The translations under genes and the position numbers were made by a program. A stretch of 64,000 nt of DNA from Massilia sp. BJB1822 (GTDB lineage: Bacteria; Pseudomonadota; Gammaproteobacteria; Burkholderiales; Burkholderiaceae_D), in the NCBI RefSeq assembly GCF_013369485.1, contig NZ_JABWEB010000001.1:310001-374000 (forward strand), in the 5' to 3' direction. The notes beneath the pieces were generated by a model. The model saw nothing but the letters and a program-made list of their open reading frames with translations. It was not told the DNA's origin and did no database searches. Shown here piece after piece: positions 50,370-59,846 of the stretch. How positions within the stretch are numbered: the first letter of the stretch is position 1; each line of letters begins with the position of its first letter.

Positions 50370-51656
50370 ATGCACAAAATCATCATCGTCGGCGGCGGCT
50401 TGGCAGGTAGCCTCACCGCCATCTATCTGGCGCAACGCGGACACCATGTCCAGGTTGTGGAAAAGCGCAGCGATCCGCTGCAGGAAAATCCCAAGGCCGA
50501 TCCGATCAATTCGCGCGCCATCGGCGTCAGCATGACCGTGCGCGGCATCAAGGCGGTGCTCGGGGCCGGCATCAGCAAGCAGGATCTGGACCAGTGCGGC
50601 GAACCCGTAGTGGGCATGGCGTTTTGCGTGCGCGGCCAATACAAGGTGCGCGAGCTGCATCCGCTCGAAGGCCTGTATCCCCTGTCGCTGAACCGCAACG
50701 CCTTCCAGCGCCTGCTCAACAAGTACGCCGCCCTGCACAAGGTGAAATACCACTTCGAGCATAAATGCCTGGACGTGGATCTGGACCGGAAAACCGTGCT
50801 GATCCAGGGGCCGGACGGCGCTCTACAACATCTGCATGGCGATCTGATCATCGGCGCCGACGGCGCCCACTCGGCGGTGCGGCGCGCCATGCAAAGCAGC
50901 ATGCGGCGCTTCGAGTTCAAGCAGACCTTCTTCCGCCACGGCTACAAGACGGTGGTGCTGCCGAATGCCGAAGCGCTCGGCTTCCGCAAGGATCTGCTGT
51001 ACTTCTTCGGCATGGATTCGCGCGGCCTGTTTGCCGGCCGCGCCGCCACCATCCCGGACGGCAGCATCAGCTTCGCCATCTGCCTGCCCTACACCGGCAC
51101 GCCCAGCCTGGCGACGCAGAACCCGGAAGCCATGGCCGATTTCTTCAACCGCTATTTCAGCATGCTGCCGCCGGCCAGCCGCAAGGAATTGATGGAGCAG
51201 TACATCGCCCTGCCGAGCAACGACCTGATCAATGTCCGCTCCAGCACCTTCCACTACAAGGGCAATGTGCTGCTGATCGGCGACGCGGCGCACGCCACCG
51301 CGCCGTTCCTGGGCCAGGGCATGAATATGGCGCTGGAAGACGTGCACGTCTTCATCAAGCTGCTGGAAAAGCATGGCTATGCGCTGGACCTGGCCTTGTC
51401 CGACTTCACGCGCCAGCGCAAGGTGGAGGCCGACGCCATGCAGGATATGGCGATCTCCAACTACGAAACGCTGAGCAACCCGAATCTGATTTTCTTCCTG
51501 CAGACCCGGTACACCCGCTATATGCACAAGAAATTCCCCCGCGTTTATCCGCCCGATATGGCGGAGAAACTGTACTTCACATCGGTTCCCTACGATGAGC
51601 TGCAGCAAATCCAGAAGAAACAAAACGTTTGGTACAAACTTGGAAGGGTAAATTAA
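50370..51656 (+). CDS. vioC: FAD monooxygenase, violacein final hydroxylation
   Basis: Oxygenates the C2 position of the second indole to form the oxindole of violacein, using NAD(P)H and O2. The 428-residue protein has an aromatic-hydroxylase FAD fold: IIIVGGGLAGSLTAIYLAQRG at the N terminus, LIIGADGAHSAVRRAM (DG motif), and VLLIGDAAHATAPFLGQGMNMALEDV (GD motif). Kynurenine-3-monooxygenase-like in general pattern. It starts on the base after the vioB stop and overlaps vioD by one base. Confidence 0.96.
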   Translation: MHKIIIVGGGLAGSLTAIYLAQRGHHVQVVEKRSDPLQENPKADPINSRAIGVSMTVRGIKAVLGAGISKQDLDQCGEPVVGMAFCVRGQYKVRELHPLEGLYPLSLNRNAFQRLLNKYAALHKVKYHFEHKCLDVDLDRKTVLIQGPDGALQHLHGDLIIGADGAHSAVRRAMQSSMRRFEFKQTFFRHGYKTVVLPNAEALGFRKDLLYFFGMDSRGLFAGRAATIPDGSISFAICLPYTGTPSLATQNPEAMADFFNRYFSMLPPASRKELMEQYIALPSNDLINVRSSTFHYKGNVLLIGDAAHATAPFLGQGMNMALEDVHVFIKLLEKHGYALDLALSDFTRQRKVEADAMQDMAISNYETLSNPNLIFFLQTRYTRYMHKKFPRVYPPDMAEKLYFTSVPYDELQQIQKKQNVWYKLGRVN

Positions 51657-52774
51657 TGAAGATTCTCGTTATCGGCGCTGGACCAGCAGGATTGATTTTT
51701 GCCAACCAACTGAAGAAGTCGCAGCCTGGCTGGGATATCAGCATCGTGGAAAAGAACACCCCGGATGAAGTGCTGGGCTGGGGCGTGGTGCTGCCGGGAC
51801 GGCCACCGCACCATCCTGCCAATCCGCTCTCGTATATCGACGAGCCGGAAAAGCTGCATCCGCAATTCCTCGAAGAATTCAAGCTGGTGCACAATAACCA
51901 GCCGAACCTGATGAGCACCGGCGTCACGCTGTGCGGCGCCGAACGGCGCGGCCTGGTGCATGCGCTGCGCGCCAAATGCGTGGCGGCCGGCATCCCGATC
52001 AGCTACGAAACGCCGCCGGCCAGCAAGGAAGAGCTGGAAGCCGAGTACGACCTGGTGGTGGTGGCCAACGGCCTCAATTACAAAACGCTGGACTTGCCGC
52101 CGGCGCTGGCGCCGCATGTCGACTTTGGCAGCAATAAATACATGTGGTACGGCACCACCCAGCTGTTCGACCAGATGAACCTGGTGTTCCGCAGCAGCGC
52201 CCACGGCATTTTCGTCGGCCATTCCTACAAATACTCGGACAAGATGAGCACCTTCGTCGTCGAGTGCAGCGAGGAGAGTTTTGCCCGCGCCGAGCTGGAA
52301 GCGCGCTCCGAGCGCGACGCCGCCGCCTATATCGCCAAGGTCTTCGAGGCCGAACTGGGCGGGCATGAGCTGCTCAGCCAGCCAGGCCAAGGCTGGCGCA
52401 ATTTCATGACCCTCAGCCACGATCTAGCCTATGACGGCAAGTTCGTGCTGATCGGCGATGCGCTGCAAACCGGCCACTTCTCGATCGGCCACGGCACGAC
52501 GATGGCGGTAGTGGTCGCCCTGCTGCTGGCGAAGACCCTGAATACCGACGCCGGCGTGCCCGCTGCGCTGGAGAACTTCAATGCGCGCGCCGTGCCGCTG
52601 GTGCAGCTGTTCAAGGAACACGCCAACAGCAGCCGCCTGTGGTTCGAAACCGTGAGCGAGCGCATTGGGCTGAGCAATGAGGAACTGACCGCCAGCTTCG
52701 ATGCCCGCCGCAAGAACTTGCCGCCGCTGCAGGATGCGCTGATGGCCAGCCTCGGTTACGCCCTCGGCCGCTAA
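51656..52774 (+). CDS. vioD: FAD monooxygenase, tryptophan-ring 5-hydroxylation in violacein synthesis
   Basis: Hydroxylates C5 of one indole of protodeoxyviolaceinate, which separates violacein from deoxyviolacein. The 372-residue protein starts MKILVIGAGPAGLIFANQLKKSQPGW (FAD motif) and has FVLIGDALQTGHFSIGHGTTMAVV as GD motif. The ATG at 51656 shares its A with the vioC stop (TAATG) and has GGAAGGG upstream; the longer frame from 51629 is within vioC. Length equals known VioD (about 373). Confidence 0.96.
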   Translation: MKILVIGAGPAGLIFANQLKKSQPGWDISIVEKNTPDEVLGWGVVLPGRPPHHPANPLSYIDEPEKLHPQFLEEFKLVHNNQPNLMSTGVTLCGAERRGLVHALRAKCVAAGIPISYETPPASKEELEAEYDLVVVANGLNYKTLDLPPALAPHVDFGSNKYMWYGTTQLFDQMNLVFRSSAHGIFVGHSYKYSDKMSTFVVECSEESFARAELEARSERDAAAYIAKVFEAELGGHELLSQPGQGWRNFMTLSHDLAYDGKFVLIGDALQTGHFSIGHGTTMAVVVALLLAKTLNTDAGVPAALENFNARAVPLVQLFKEHANSSRLWFETVSERIGLSNEELTASFDARRKNLPPLQDALMASLGYALGR

Positions 52775-52783
52775 GGAGAAGCC

Positions 52784-53380
52784 ATGCCCGCACACGCCAC
52801 GCCGCCGCTGCTGCCCCTGCAATGGAGCAGCGCCTATGTCTCGTATTGGACGCCGATGCAGGAGGAGGACCAGATCACCTCCGGCTATTGCTGGTTCGAT
52901 TACGGCCGCAATATCTGCCGCATCGACGGCTTGTTCAACCCCTGGTCGGAGAAGGAAACCGGCCACCGGCTCTGGATGTCGGAAATCGGCGACGCCCGGC
53001 GCGAACAAAGCCGCAAGCAGAAAGTGGCATATGCCAGGGAAACCGCGGCGGCGGGCGTGCAGCTGTACGAAACGGCTTTGCCCGATGAGGTGACGCCCTT
53101 CCATGAACTGTTCCTGCCGCAGGCCATCCTGGTCGACGGCGAGGCGCGCCACGACGGCCGCCACACCGTGCTGGGCCAGGAGGCCGATGCCTGGGTGGTG
53201 GAGCGGCCGGGCAAGGCGCCCTCGGTCTTCTACCTGCAGGCCGGCGGCAACCATCTGCTGCGCATGGTGACGGGCAGCGACCCGCAGCATCAGTCGGTGC
53301 GCGATTTCCCGAACTTCTTTGCCGGCGAAATTGCGGACAGCGTTTTCATGCCGGGAACAACTGCGGTTCTTTCCCGCTAA
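52784..53380 (+). CDS. vioE: Violacein biosynthesis protein VioE
   Basis: Directs the VioB dimer to protodeoxyviolaceinic acid by a 1,2-indole shift, instead of spontaneous chromopyrrolic acid; a cofactor-free LolA-like fold. The 198-residue sequence has the family pattern LPLQWSSAYVSYWTPMQEEDQITSGYCWFDYGRNICRIDGLFNPWSEKETGHRLWMSEIG and SPRDFPNFF-like end (VRDFPNFFAGEIADSVF). AAGGAGA lies before the ATG, 9 bases after vioD. With vioA-D this completes the pathway. Confidence 0.96.
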   Translation: MPAHATPPLLPLQWSSAYVSYWTPMQEEDQITSGYCWFDYGRNICRIDGLFNPWSEKETGHRLWMSEIGDARREQSRKQKVAYARETAAAGVQLYETALPDEVTPFHELFLPQAILVDGEARHDGRHTVLGQEADAWVVERPGKAPSVFYLQAGGNHLLRMVTGSDPQHQSVRDFPNFFAGEIADSVFMPGTTAVLSR

Positions 53381-53411
53381 CAGCACACAGCAGTCCAGTC
53401 AGGAGCCGTAT

Positions 53412-54593
53412 ATGCCTTTGCTTGTTTTCATTTTAGGGTTGACGATCTTTTCGATCACCACGTCCGAGTTCATGGTGGCGGGCATGATGCCATCGCTGGC
53501 CCAGGCCATGGGCCAGCCGCTGGAGCAGATCGGTTATCTGATTTCGCTCTACGCCATGGGCATGGTGATCGGCGGGCCGCTGTTCACCATCGGCCTGCTC
53601 AAGCTGCGCATCCCCAACAAGCAAGGACTGCTGTGGCTGCTGGGCCTGTACGCCCTCGCCCAGGCCGCCGCCGCCTCGGCCACCAGCTATGAATTCATGG
53701 CCGTGGCGCGGCTGGCCACGGGGGTGGCCGGTTCCGTCTGCTTTGGCCTGTCGCTGGCGATCTGCGCCGACGTCGTTCCGCCGCAATCGCGCGGCCGCGC
53801 CGCCGCCGTGGTGATCGGCGGCCTGATGCTGGCCGGCGTGGTGGGCGTGCCGGTCAGCACGCTGATCGACCAGCACTACGGCTGGCGCGCCAGCTTCTGG
53901 CTGGTGGTGGTGCTGGCCGGCTTGTGCATGGCGCTCATCGCGCTGCTGGTGCCGCGTTCCCAGGCATCCGACACGGTCAGCCTGGGCGAGGAGCTGCGCG
54001 AGTTCCGCAACCACCACCTGTGGGCGGCGTATGCCAGCAGCGCCCTGATCATCGGCGCGATCTTCGCGGCCTTCAGCTACTTCACGCCGATCCTGACCGA
54101 GATCAGCGGCTTCCCCGCATCGTCGATTCCCTGGCTGCTGGGCGTCTACGGCATCGCCAACGTGGTGGGCAACGGCGTGGTGGGCCGGTTTGCCGACCAG
54201 TACACCATTCCCATCATGGTGGGCGGCATGATCGTGCTGGGGTCGAGCCTGGCACTGTTCGCCGTCTTCGCGCACAACCAGAGCGTCAGCATCGTGCTGC
54301 TGATCGTGACCGGCCTGGTCGGCATGTCGATGAATCCCGCCATCATTGCCCGCGTGATGCGGACGGCGCATCCCGGGCCGCTGGTCAATACCGTGCACAC
54401 CTCCGTCATCAATATCGGCCTGAGCGTCGGCTCCTGGGCCGGCGGCGCCGGGATTGCCGCCGGCTATGGCCTGCGCTCGCCGCTGTGGGTCGGCGTCGCG
54501 CTGGCCTTCCTTGGCCTAGTCAGCCTGCTGCCCTACCTCGGGCAGGGACCGCGCGATGCAGGCGCTGCCGCCTTCCCTGCCGGCGCCGATTGA
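53412..54593 (+). CDS. MFS (DHA1) exporter in the vio operon
   Basis: A 393-residue, 12-helix transporter of the DHA1 drug-efflux type (LGLTIFSITTSEFMVAGMMPSLAQAM is the typical first-helix pattern of AraJ/YdhP-like exporters). The ATG at 53412 has AGGAG upstream, only 31 bases after vioE, so it belongs to the vio transcript. The likely role is export of violacein or an intermediate, or self-protection; that is inferred from position. Its 3' end overlaps the convergent EmrB-type gene by 78 bases, with no terminator visible in between. Confidence 0.88.
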   Translation: MPLLVFILGLTIFSITTSEFMVAGMMPSLAQAMGQPLEQIGYLISLYAMGMVIGGPLFTIGLLKLRIPNKQGLLWLLGLYALAQAAAASATSYEFMAVARLATGVAGSVCFGLSLAICADVVPPQSRGRAAAVVIGGLMLAGVVGVPVSTLIDQHYGWRASFWLVVVLAGLCMALIALLVPRSQASDTVSLGEELREFRNHHLWAAYASSALIIGAIFAAFSYFTPILTEISGFPASSIPWLLGVYGIANVVGNGVVGRFADQYTIPIMVGGMIVLGSSLALFAVFAHNQSVSIVLLIVTGLVGMSMNPAIIARVMRTAHPGPLVNTVHTSVINIGLSVGSWAGGAGIAAGYGLRSPLWVGVALAFLGLVSLLPYLGQGPRDAGAAAFPAGAD

Positions 54594-56090
54594 ATCTCCG
54601 CATGGCACCGCCGTATTGCGCGAGCGGAAAATGAGAAAGCTCAGCGCCGCGAGAATCCACACGCCGGCGCCGCCATACAGCATCAAGACAGCGAAGCCCT
54701 GCGCCAGCGCCGGCTGGGTCAGGGGGCCGGCGGCATCCAGCCGGCCCGCGGCGACCGCTTTGGCGGTACTGCGCAGCTGGGCCGCCGCCATGCCTGCTGG
54801 CATGTGCTCACGCAGATAAGCGAGCACGCTTTCGAACAGCAAAAAACCCATCACGGCGATATTGATGGCCAGGGTGATGAGCCGCGCGCTCATATCGATG
54901 CCCGAGGCCATGCCGGCCCGGTTTCCCGGCACCGCACCGGTCGCGGTATTGGTCACCGGCGTGTTGGTCAAGCCCAGTCCGGCGCCGGCGATCAGGCACC
55001 CGGGCAACATGCTGAGCCAGCCGGCATGTTCCAGGCCGCTACCCTGCCACATCAGCATGAAGCCAAGTCCCAGCGTGAACAAGCCCACCGGAATCACCAC
55101 GCCCGGCCGGTAGCGCAAGGACAGGCGTTCGGCGAAGGGCGGAACGATCAGGGTCGGCAAGGTGTAGGCCAGCAGCGCCAGGCCCGCATCGACGACGCCG
55201 TAACCCAGCACGGCCTGGAAATACAGCGGCAGATAAATCATCAGCGGCCAGAAGCTGAAATTCATGCCGATGGAGCCGAGCAGCGCGCCGGAAAAGGCGG
55301 GAATCCTGAAGACGGAGAAATCGAACATCGGATGCGCAACGGTCTTTTCCACATACAGGAAGAGCACAAGGCAGAATATGGCCGCACCGAGAATGGCCAT
55401 GCCGGTAGGGCTGGCGAAGCCGATGTCCGGTCCTTGCGTAATGAAGTAGGTCAATCCAAACACCGCCAGCGACAGCGCAACGATGCCGGCCAGATCCAGC
55501 TGCTTTTCTTCCGGGTCGCGCGATTCCAGCACGCCGGAAAAAGCCAAAAACAGAGTCAGCACCGTCAGCGGCACGTGCACCAGAAACACCCATTCCCAGC
55601 TCAGCAGCGCAACGATGGCGCCGCCGATCAGCGGACCGAAGCCCAGACCTGCGCCGAACACGATGCCGAACACGCCGAATGCGCGGCTGCGCTCGCGCTC
55701 TTCGCGGAACTGGTGCGACAGAATCGCCAGCAGGCAGATCACCATGGCGCCGCCGCTCATGCCTTGCAGGAAGCGGCTGACGATCAGTACCGGCATGCTC
55801 ACCGCCAGGCCGCAAATGAGCGAGGTCAGGCCGAAACAAAACAAGGTAAGGAGGAACAGGCGCTTGCGTCCATAACGGTCGGCCAGCGTGCCAGCCGCCA
55901 TCAGCACGGTGGTGCAGGCGATGGTGTAGGCGTTCATGATCCATTGCATATCCTTGAGGTCGCCGTGCAGCAGGTGTTCCAACGTCGGCAGGATGACCGG
56001 CACGCTGGAAATTTCCAGTCCAAACATCAGCGCGGCAAGGCTGACCGATGCCAGCGCAAAAAAATTTCTTCGGGAGGAAGAGAGAGTCAT
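54516..56090 (-). CDS. EmrB/QacA-type MFS (DHA2) drug exporter
   Basis: A 524-residue, 14-helix exporter: LASVSLAALMFGLEISSVPVILPTLEHLL, motif A GTLADRYGRKRLFLLTL and motif C GFGPLIGGAIVALLSWEWVFLVHVP are typical of EmrB/QacA. The C terminus after the last helix is unusually long (about 35 residues) and lies over the 3' end of the vio-operon exporter gene. Divergent from a LysR regulator, its likely controller. Confidence 0.9.
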   Translation of the reverse strand: MTLSSSRRNFFALASVSLAALMFGLEISSVPVILPTLEHLLHGDLKDMQWIMNAYTIACTTVLMAAGTLADRYGRKRLFLLTLFCFGLTSLICGLAVSMPVLIVSRFLQGMSGGAMVICLLAILSHQFREERERSRAFGVFGIVFGAGLGFGPLIGGAIVALLSWEWVFLVHVPLTVLTLFLAFSGVLESRDPEEKQLDLAGIVALSLAVFGLTYFITQGPDIGFASPTGMAILGAAIFCLVLFLYVEKTVAHPMFDFSVFRIPAFSGALLGSIGMNFSFWPLMIYLPLYFQAVLGYGVVDAGLALLAYTLPTLIVPPFAERLSLRYRPGVVIPVGLFTLGLGFMLMWQGSGLEHAGWLSMLPGCLIAGAGLGLTNTPVTNTATGAVPGNRAGMASGIDMSARLITLAINIAVMGFLLFESVLAYLREHMPAGMAAAQLRSTAKAVAAGRLDAAGPLTQPALAQGFAVLMLYGGAGVWILAALSFLIFRSRNTAVPCGDSIGAGREGGSACIARSLPEVGQQAD

Positions 56091-56207
56091 CAGGGAATTC
56101 CCATCACAGGTTCATGGCATCCGGACTGCAAAAGCGGCCGGAAAGAGAGAGCGATTCTGGGCGAGATCGACTCATGCCACAAATGATTTAATTTCGTATA
56201 ATTTATT

Positions 56208-56223
56208 ATTAATCTTCATTAAT
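56208..56223. promoter_or_regulatory. ATTAAT-CTTC-ATTAAT operator between LysR and exporter genes
   Basis: An interrupted palindrome (also two direct TTAATCTT units) located 6 bases after a good -10 (TATAAT, 56197-56202) for the rightward LysR gene and ending 18 bases before its start. The position would suit LysR autorepression. Confidence 0.5.
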
Positions 56224-56241
56224 CTTTCCCGACCGGACGCC

Positions 56242-57126
56242 ATGAATCTGGACCCCGCCCTGCTGCGCACCTTCGTCGCCGTCCACGAGACGGGCAGCTT
56301 TACGCGCGCCGCCGAGCGCCTGCACCTGACACAGTCGGCCGTCAGCCACCAGATCCGCCGGCTCGAAGAGCAGCTTGGCCGGCCATTGCTGCAGCGGACC
56401 ACGCGCAGCCTGACGCCCACCGAGGATGGCGAGGACCTGCTGCCTTACGCGCAGCAGATCTTGCTGGCCCTGGATGCCCTGGGCCAGCGCTTCCGGCCTT
56501 CGCCCATCTCGGGCGAGGTGCGCTTTGGCGCGCCGGAGAATTTCGTCGGCGACCGCCTGCCTTCCCTGCTATGCCAGTTCGGCCGCGCCTTCCCCTCGGT
56601 GCGCCTCGACGTGCGCGTCAATATGCAGCTCGATCTGCGCGCCCTGGTCAGGGAAGGGGAGCTGGACCTTGCCGTGATCATGACGCCGGGCGATTGCGAA
56701 GAAGGCACGCGCATCCGGCAAACGCAGCTGGTGTGGGTCGCCGCCGAGTCATTTGATTTGGCGAAAGGCAGCCCCGTGCCCCTGGCCTTCTTTCCCTCGC
56801 CCTGCATCAACCGCCGGGTCGGCATCAGCGCGCTGGACGAAATTGGCGTACAGTGGCAAACCGTGTTCACCTCGCCGAGCCAGCAAGGCATCAGCGCGGC
56901 CATCCTGTCGGGCCTGGCCGTTTCGGTGCTGCCGCGGGAAGACGTGGAAGAGGGCATGCGCATCGTCGATGGCTGCTACGGCCTGCCCGCGCTGCCGAAA
57001 GCCAGTTTCGCGCTGATCTGCAGCAGTGAGGAAAAAACCCCGGCGGCCCAGGCTTTCGGCCAGCTGATCCTGGATGTATCGCCGAAGACGGCGGAGCCAA
57101 AAACGAAAAAACGGAGACAACGCTGA
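56242..57126 (+). CDS. LysR family regulator
   Basis: A 294-residue LysR-type regulator (LLRTFVAVHETGSFTRAAERLHLTQSAVSHQIRRLEEQLGRPLLQRTTRSLTPTEDG). Effector domain follows (GEVRFGAPENFVGDRLPSLL), with a basic tail (KTAEPKTKKRRQR). The ATG at 56242 gives the usual N terminus; the long frame from 55936 is spurious. Divergent from the EmrB-type exporter and followed 2 bases later by a VOC gene, with which it is co-transcribed. Confidence 0.91.
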   Translation: MNLDPALLRTFVAVHETGSFTRAAERLHLTQSAVSHQIRRLEEQLGRPLLQRTTRSLTPTEDGEDLLPYAQQILLALDALGQRFRPSPISGEVRFGAPENFVGDRLPSLLCQFGRAFPSVRLDVRVNMQLDLRALVREGELDLAVIMTPGDCEEGTRIRQTQLVWVAAESFDLAKGSPVPLAFFPSPCINRRVGISALDEIGVQWQTVFTSPSQQGISAAILSGLAVSVLPREDVEEGMRIVDGCYGLPALPKASFALICSSEEKTPAAQAFGQLILDVSPKTAEPKTKKRRQR

Positions 57127-57128
57127 GT

Positions 57129-57506
57129 ATGATCGACCATCTTGACCACCTCGTCCTGACCACGCGCGACAAGGAACGCTGCATCGATTTCTACACGCGC
57201 GTGCTGGGCATGCAACTGGAGACTTTCGGCGCGGGCCGCGTCGCCTTCAAGTTCGGCGCGCAAAAAATCAATCTGCACGAGTACGGCAAAGAGTTTCTGC
57301 CCAAGGCGCAGACGCCGACGCCAGGCTCGCTCGACCTGTGCTTTATCGCCGCAATTCCGCTGGATGAAGTCATTGCCCGCTTACACGCGGAGAACGTGGC
57401 CATCGAAGAAGGTCCGGTACTGCGCACGGGCGCAAACTGGCCGATCCGTTCCGTGTATGTGCGCGATCCGGATCTGAACCTGATCGAAATCTCCGAGCGG
57501 GCTTGA
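57129..57506 (+). CDS. VOC (glyoxalase/bleomycin resistance) family protein
   Basis: A 125-residue two-repeat beta-alpha-beta-beta-beta protein: IDHLDHLVLTTRDKERCIDFYTRVLGMQLETF at the N terminus with the His metal ligand, and VYVRDPDLNLIEISE at the C terminus with the Glu ligand. The pattern is the virulence-protein/glyoxalase-like branch. Substrate unknown. Two bases after the LysR stop, so in its operon. It ends 18 bases before the convergent TonB receptor stop. Confidence 0.9.
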   Translation: MIDHLDHLVLTTRDKERCIDFYTRVLGMQLETFGAGRVAFKFGAQKINLHEYGKEFLPKAQTPTPGSLDLCFIAAIPLDEVIARLHAENVAIEEGPVLRTGANWPIRSVYVRDPDLNLIEISERA

Positions 57507-57524
57507 GAAGCCTACGTTGCCCCC

Positions 57525-59663
57525 TCACTCGATCTTTTTCACAAAACCCACGTAGATGCGCCGCGCAACAAAATGATCGAAACCCACCTGACGGAATGTG
57601 CTGGCGTCGGTCCGATAGCTGCGCCGGCTGCCATCGAAAATATCGTTGGCGTTGACGGTCAGGCTGAGCGTCTTGCTCAGTTGGCGCTTCCAGCTCAGGT
57701 TCACGCTGCTGGTCGCACCATAGCGGCCGAGCGGCGTTATGCCGGCCGACTGGCTATGCGCGTCGAGCGAGACATCGTCTGATCCTACTTTGTAAGCGGC
57801 CCTGAAGTTCAGGTAAGACGAGACGCCAGACTGGCGCACCAGGCTGGAGAGATCGGGCGAGAAAAGCACCACGCGATAAGCGCCGCCGTCCACGCCCAGA
57901 CGCAGCCGGGCATCGGGCGTCCAGTCGAGAGAGGCGCTTACGCCGGCCGAGCGGGCTTGTCCGCCATTCTGCTTCGACGTGACCAGCACATTGTCGGCAA
58001 AGCTGCGCGCATCGGTCACCGTATCGCGGCTGGCGCGGTAGAAGGCGCTCAAGCTGCCGCTGAGCTGCCCCGCCTCCGCGTTGCTGCCGACCTCCCATGA
58101 ATTCAGAAGCTGGGGCTTGAGGCCGGGATTGCCGCGGCTCAGATTTTGCGCATCGATATACGTGGTGAACGGATTGAGGTCGCGCGGATCGGGCATCTGG
58201 AGACTGCGGCGATAGCTGAAGGTTATGTCGGTGCTGTCGCTGAACGCATATTGCAGGTGCAGGCTGGGATTGAATGCCTGCCAATGCGCTGTCTGCATGC
58301 GGCCCTGCGCTGGACTCACCCGCAGCGCAATGCGTTCGGCCCGCCCGCCCAGCAGCGCTTCCCATTTCCCAAGCCTGATCTTGTCGGTCAGATAGACGGC
58401 GCTCAGGGTCGTCTTCACGGCGTAGCCATTGCTCGTCTCGGGGTCGGGCGTCTCGGCGCCGGTCAAAGGATCGACGGCGGCTTGATAGTTGGAGAGGTCG
58501 TCCAGCTTATCCTGGATATCCAGGCCCATGCCCCACTGGCCAAGCGCAGACGACTGACTCCAATCGACGGTGGCCTGGTTGAGGCGGCGCACCGTCCTGG
58601 TAGCGCCACGGCTGTAGCCGGTGGCGCGTGCCGGTGCGATGAAGACGTCGCGATAGGACTTGTCGATCAAGCCGCGCGTGCCGCTGTGCTGAAGCATGGC
58701 CTTGAGCGCCGTGGTCTTGTCCTGGTGGCTGTAACTGAGGCTGGCGCTGTCGTCGGATTGCTCGTTGGGACCGTAGGAGATGCGGTGGTAAAGCGTTTCT
58801 TCGGCGCCCGCGCGGTTCTCGTTGAGGACGTCGAACAAGGGACGCGAGCGGCGGTCGTTATATCGGGCCGACAGGCCGAGGCTATCGGTGTCGCTCAACG
58901 CGTAATCGATGCCCAGCGCGGCGCTTCGGACGATGCGATGGATGAATACTTCCGAGGCCTGCCGCGTTTCTCCGGTTTGGCCGGTGAGGGGATTATTCCA
59001 ATCGACGGCCGATTCACGGATTTTCCGCGTGCCGTCGCGGCGATATGCCAGCTTGCCTTGCACACTGAGATTGTCTCTCGTCATATCGCCCGAGGCAGCG
59101 ACATTCCATAAGCCTTGATCCGCAGCGCTGCCCTGTAGTTGCGCGTGCGCGCCAGGCTTGCGGTTTCGCTTCAACACGATATTGAGGATCGCACCGCCAT
59201 TGGCGTTGTAGGCCGCCGAGGGATTGGTGATGACTTCAACGCTGGCAATGTCGGCGCCGCTCATGGTCTGCAGCGCCACCGCCCGCTCTTCGCCCGCGCC
59301 CGACAGCATCGCCGTCGGCTTGCCGTTGACCAGGACCGTGACCTGGGCATTCCCCTTGACCGAAATTTGCCCGTCAGCCGTTACCGATACCTCGGGAGTC
59401 GATTGCAACACATCCTGGCCGGTACCGTTCACCGCCCGCGCCATATTGGAAACGTCATAGACCGTCTTATCGAGCTTTTTGACGACGGGCTCCTTAGTAG
59501 CGCTGACGACAACCGTCTGGCTTGCGGCATCTTGCTCCTGGGCGCGCGCGGCCATTGGCAATGCGGCGAGTCCGCACACGATTGCCGAGAATGCCGCGCG
59601 CCGCGCCAAATCACTCAGAAAAGTATCGCGGGGTTCGGGAATCGAGACGACAGGCATGAGCAT
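57525..59663 (-). CDS. TonB-dependent receptor, outer-membrane beta-barrel family (PF14905-type)
   Basis: A 712-residue receptor with a signal peptide (about 20-42, PMAARA-QE). The plug region has VVVSATKEPVVKKLDKTVYDVSN, DVLQSTPEVSVTADGQISVKGNAQVTVLVNGKPTAML and SVEVITNPSAAYNANGGAILNIVLKR, typical of the barrel-family receptors often annotated TonB-dependent receptor. C-terminal barrel ends in ...RIYVGFVKKIE, without a terminal aromatic. An in-frame ATG two codons inside (59657) is an alternative start. Substrate unknown. Divergent from a DsbC-like gene across 183 bases that contain TTGACA (59679-59684). Confidence 0.88.
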   Translation of the reverse strand: MLMPVVSIPEPRDTFLSDLARRAAFSAIVCGLAALPMAARAQEQDAASQTVVVSATKEPVVKKLDKTVYDVSNMARAVNGTGQDVLQSTPEVSVTADGQISVKGNAQVTVLVNGKPTAMLSGAGEERAVALQTMSGADIASVEVITNPSAAYNANGGAILNIVLKRNRKPGAHAQLQGSAADQGLWNVAASGDMTRDNLSVQGKLAYRRDGTRKIRESAVDWNNPLTGQTGETRQASEVFIHRIVRSAALGIDYALSDTDSLGLSARYNDRRSRPLFDVLNENRAGAEETLYHRISYGPNEQSDDSASLSYSHQDKTTALKAMLQHSGTRGLIDKSYRDVFIAPARATGYSRGATRTVRRLNQATVDWSQSSALGQWGMGLDIQDKLDDLSNYQAAVDPLTGAETPDPETSNGYAVKTTLSAVYLTDKIRLGKWEALLGGRAERIALRVSPAQGRMQTAHWQAFNPSLHLQYAFSDSTDITFSYRRSLQMPDPRDLNPFTTYIDAQNLSRGNPGLKPQLLNSWEVGSNAEAGQLSGSLSAFYRASRDTVTDARSFADNVLVTSKQNGGQARSAGVSASLDWTPDARLRLGVDGGAYRVVLFSPDLSSLVRQSGVSSYLNFRAAYKVGSDDVSLDAHSQSAGITPLGRYGATSSVNLSWKRQLSKTLSLTVNANDIFDGSRRSYRTDASTFRQVGFDHFVARRIYVGFVKKIE

Positions 59664-59846
59664 TATTTTATGACTTATTTGACAATCATGCGATATCAGT
59701 CATGTTGCGTCAAGCAAGTACAAGCTTCGGACGAAGCACTTAAGCGCCCGATTCGTTTTATTTGCGCCCGCAGGCAGGGAGTTGTATTGTTCGCACCGGG
59801 CGATTTGCCAACTCGGTTTCATGCACACGCTATTAAGGAGAAGAAT

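Noticed and set aside
54804..56186. 460-residue plus-strand frame opposite the EmrB-type exporter
   Set aside because: Gln/His/Arg-rich antisense product; the exporter on the other strand is clear.
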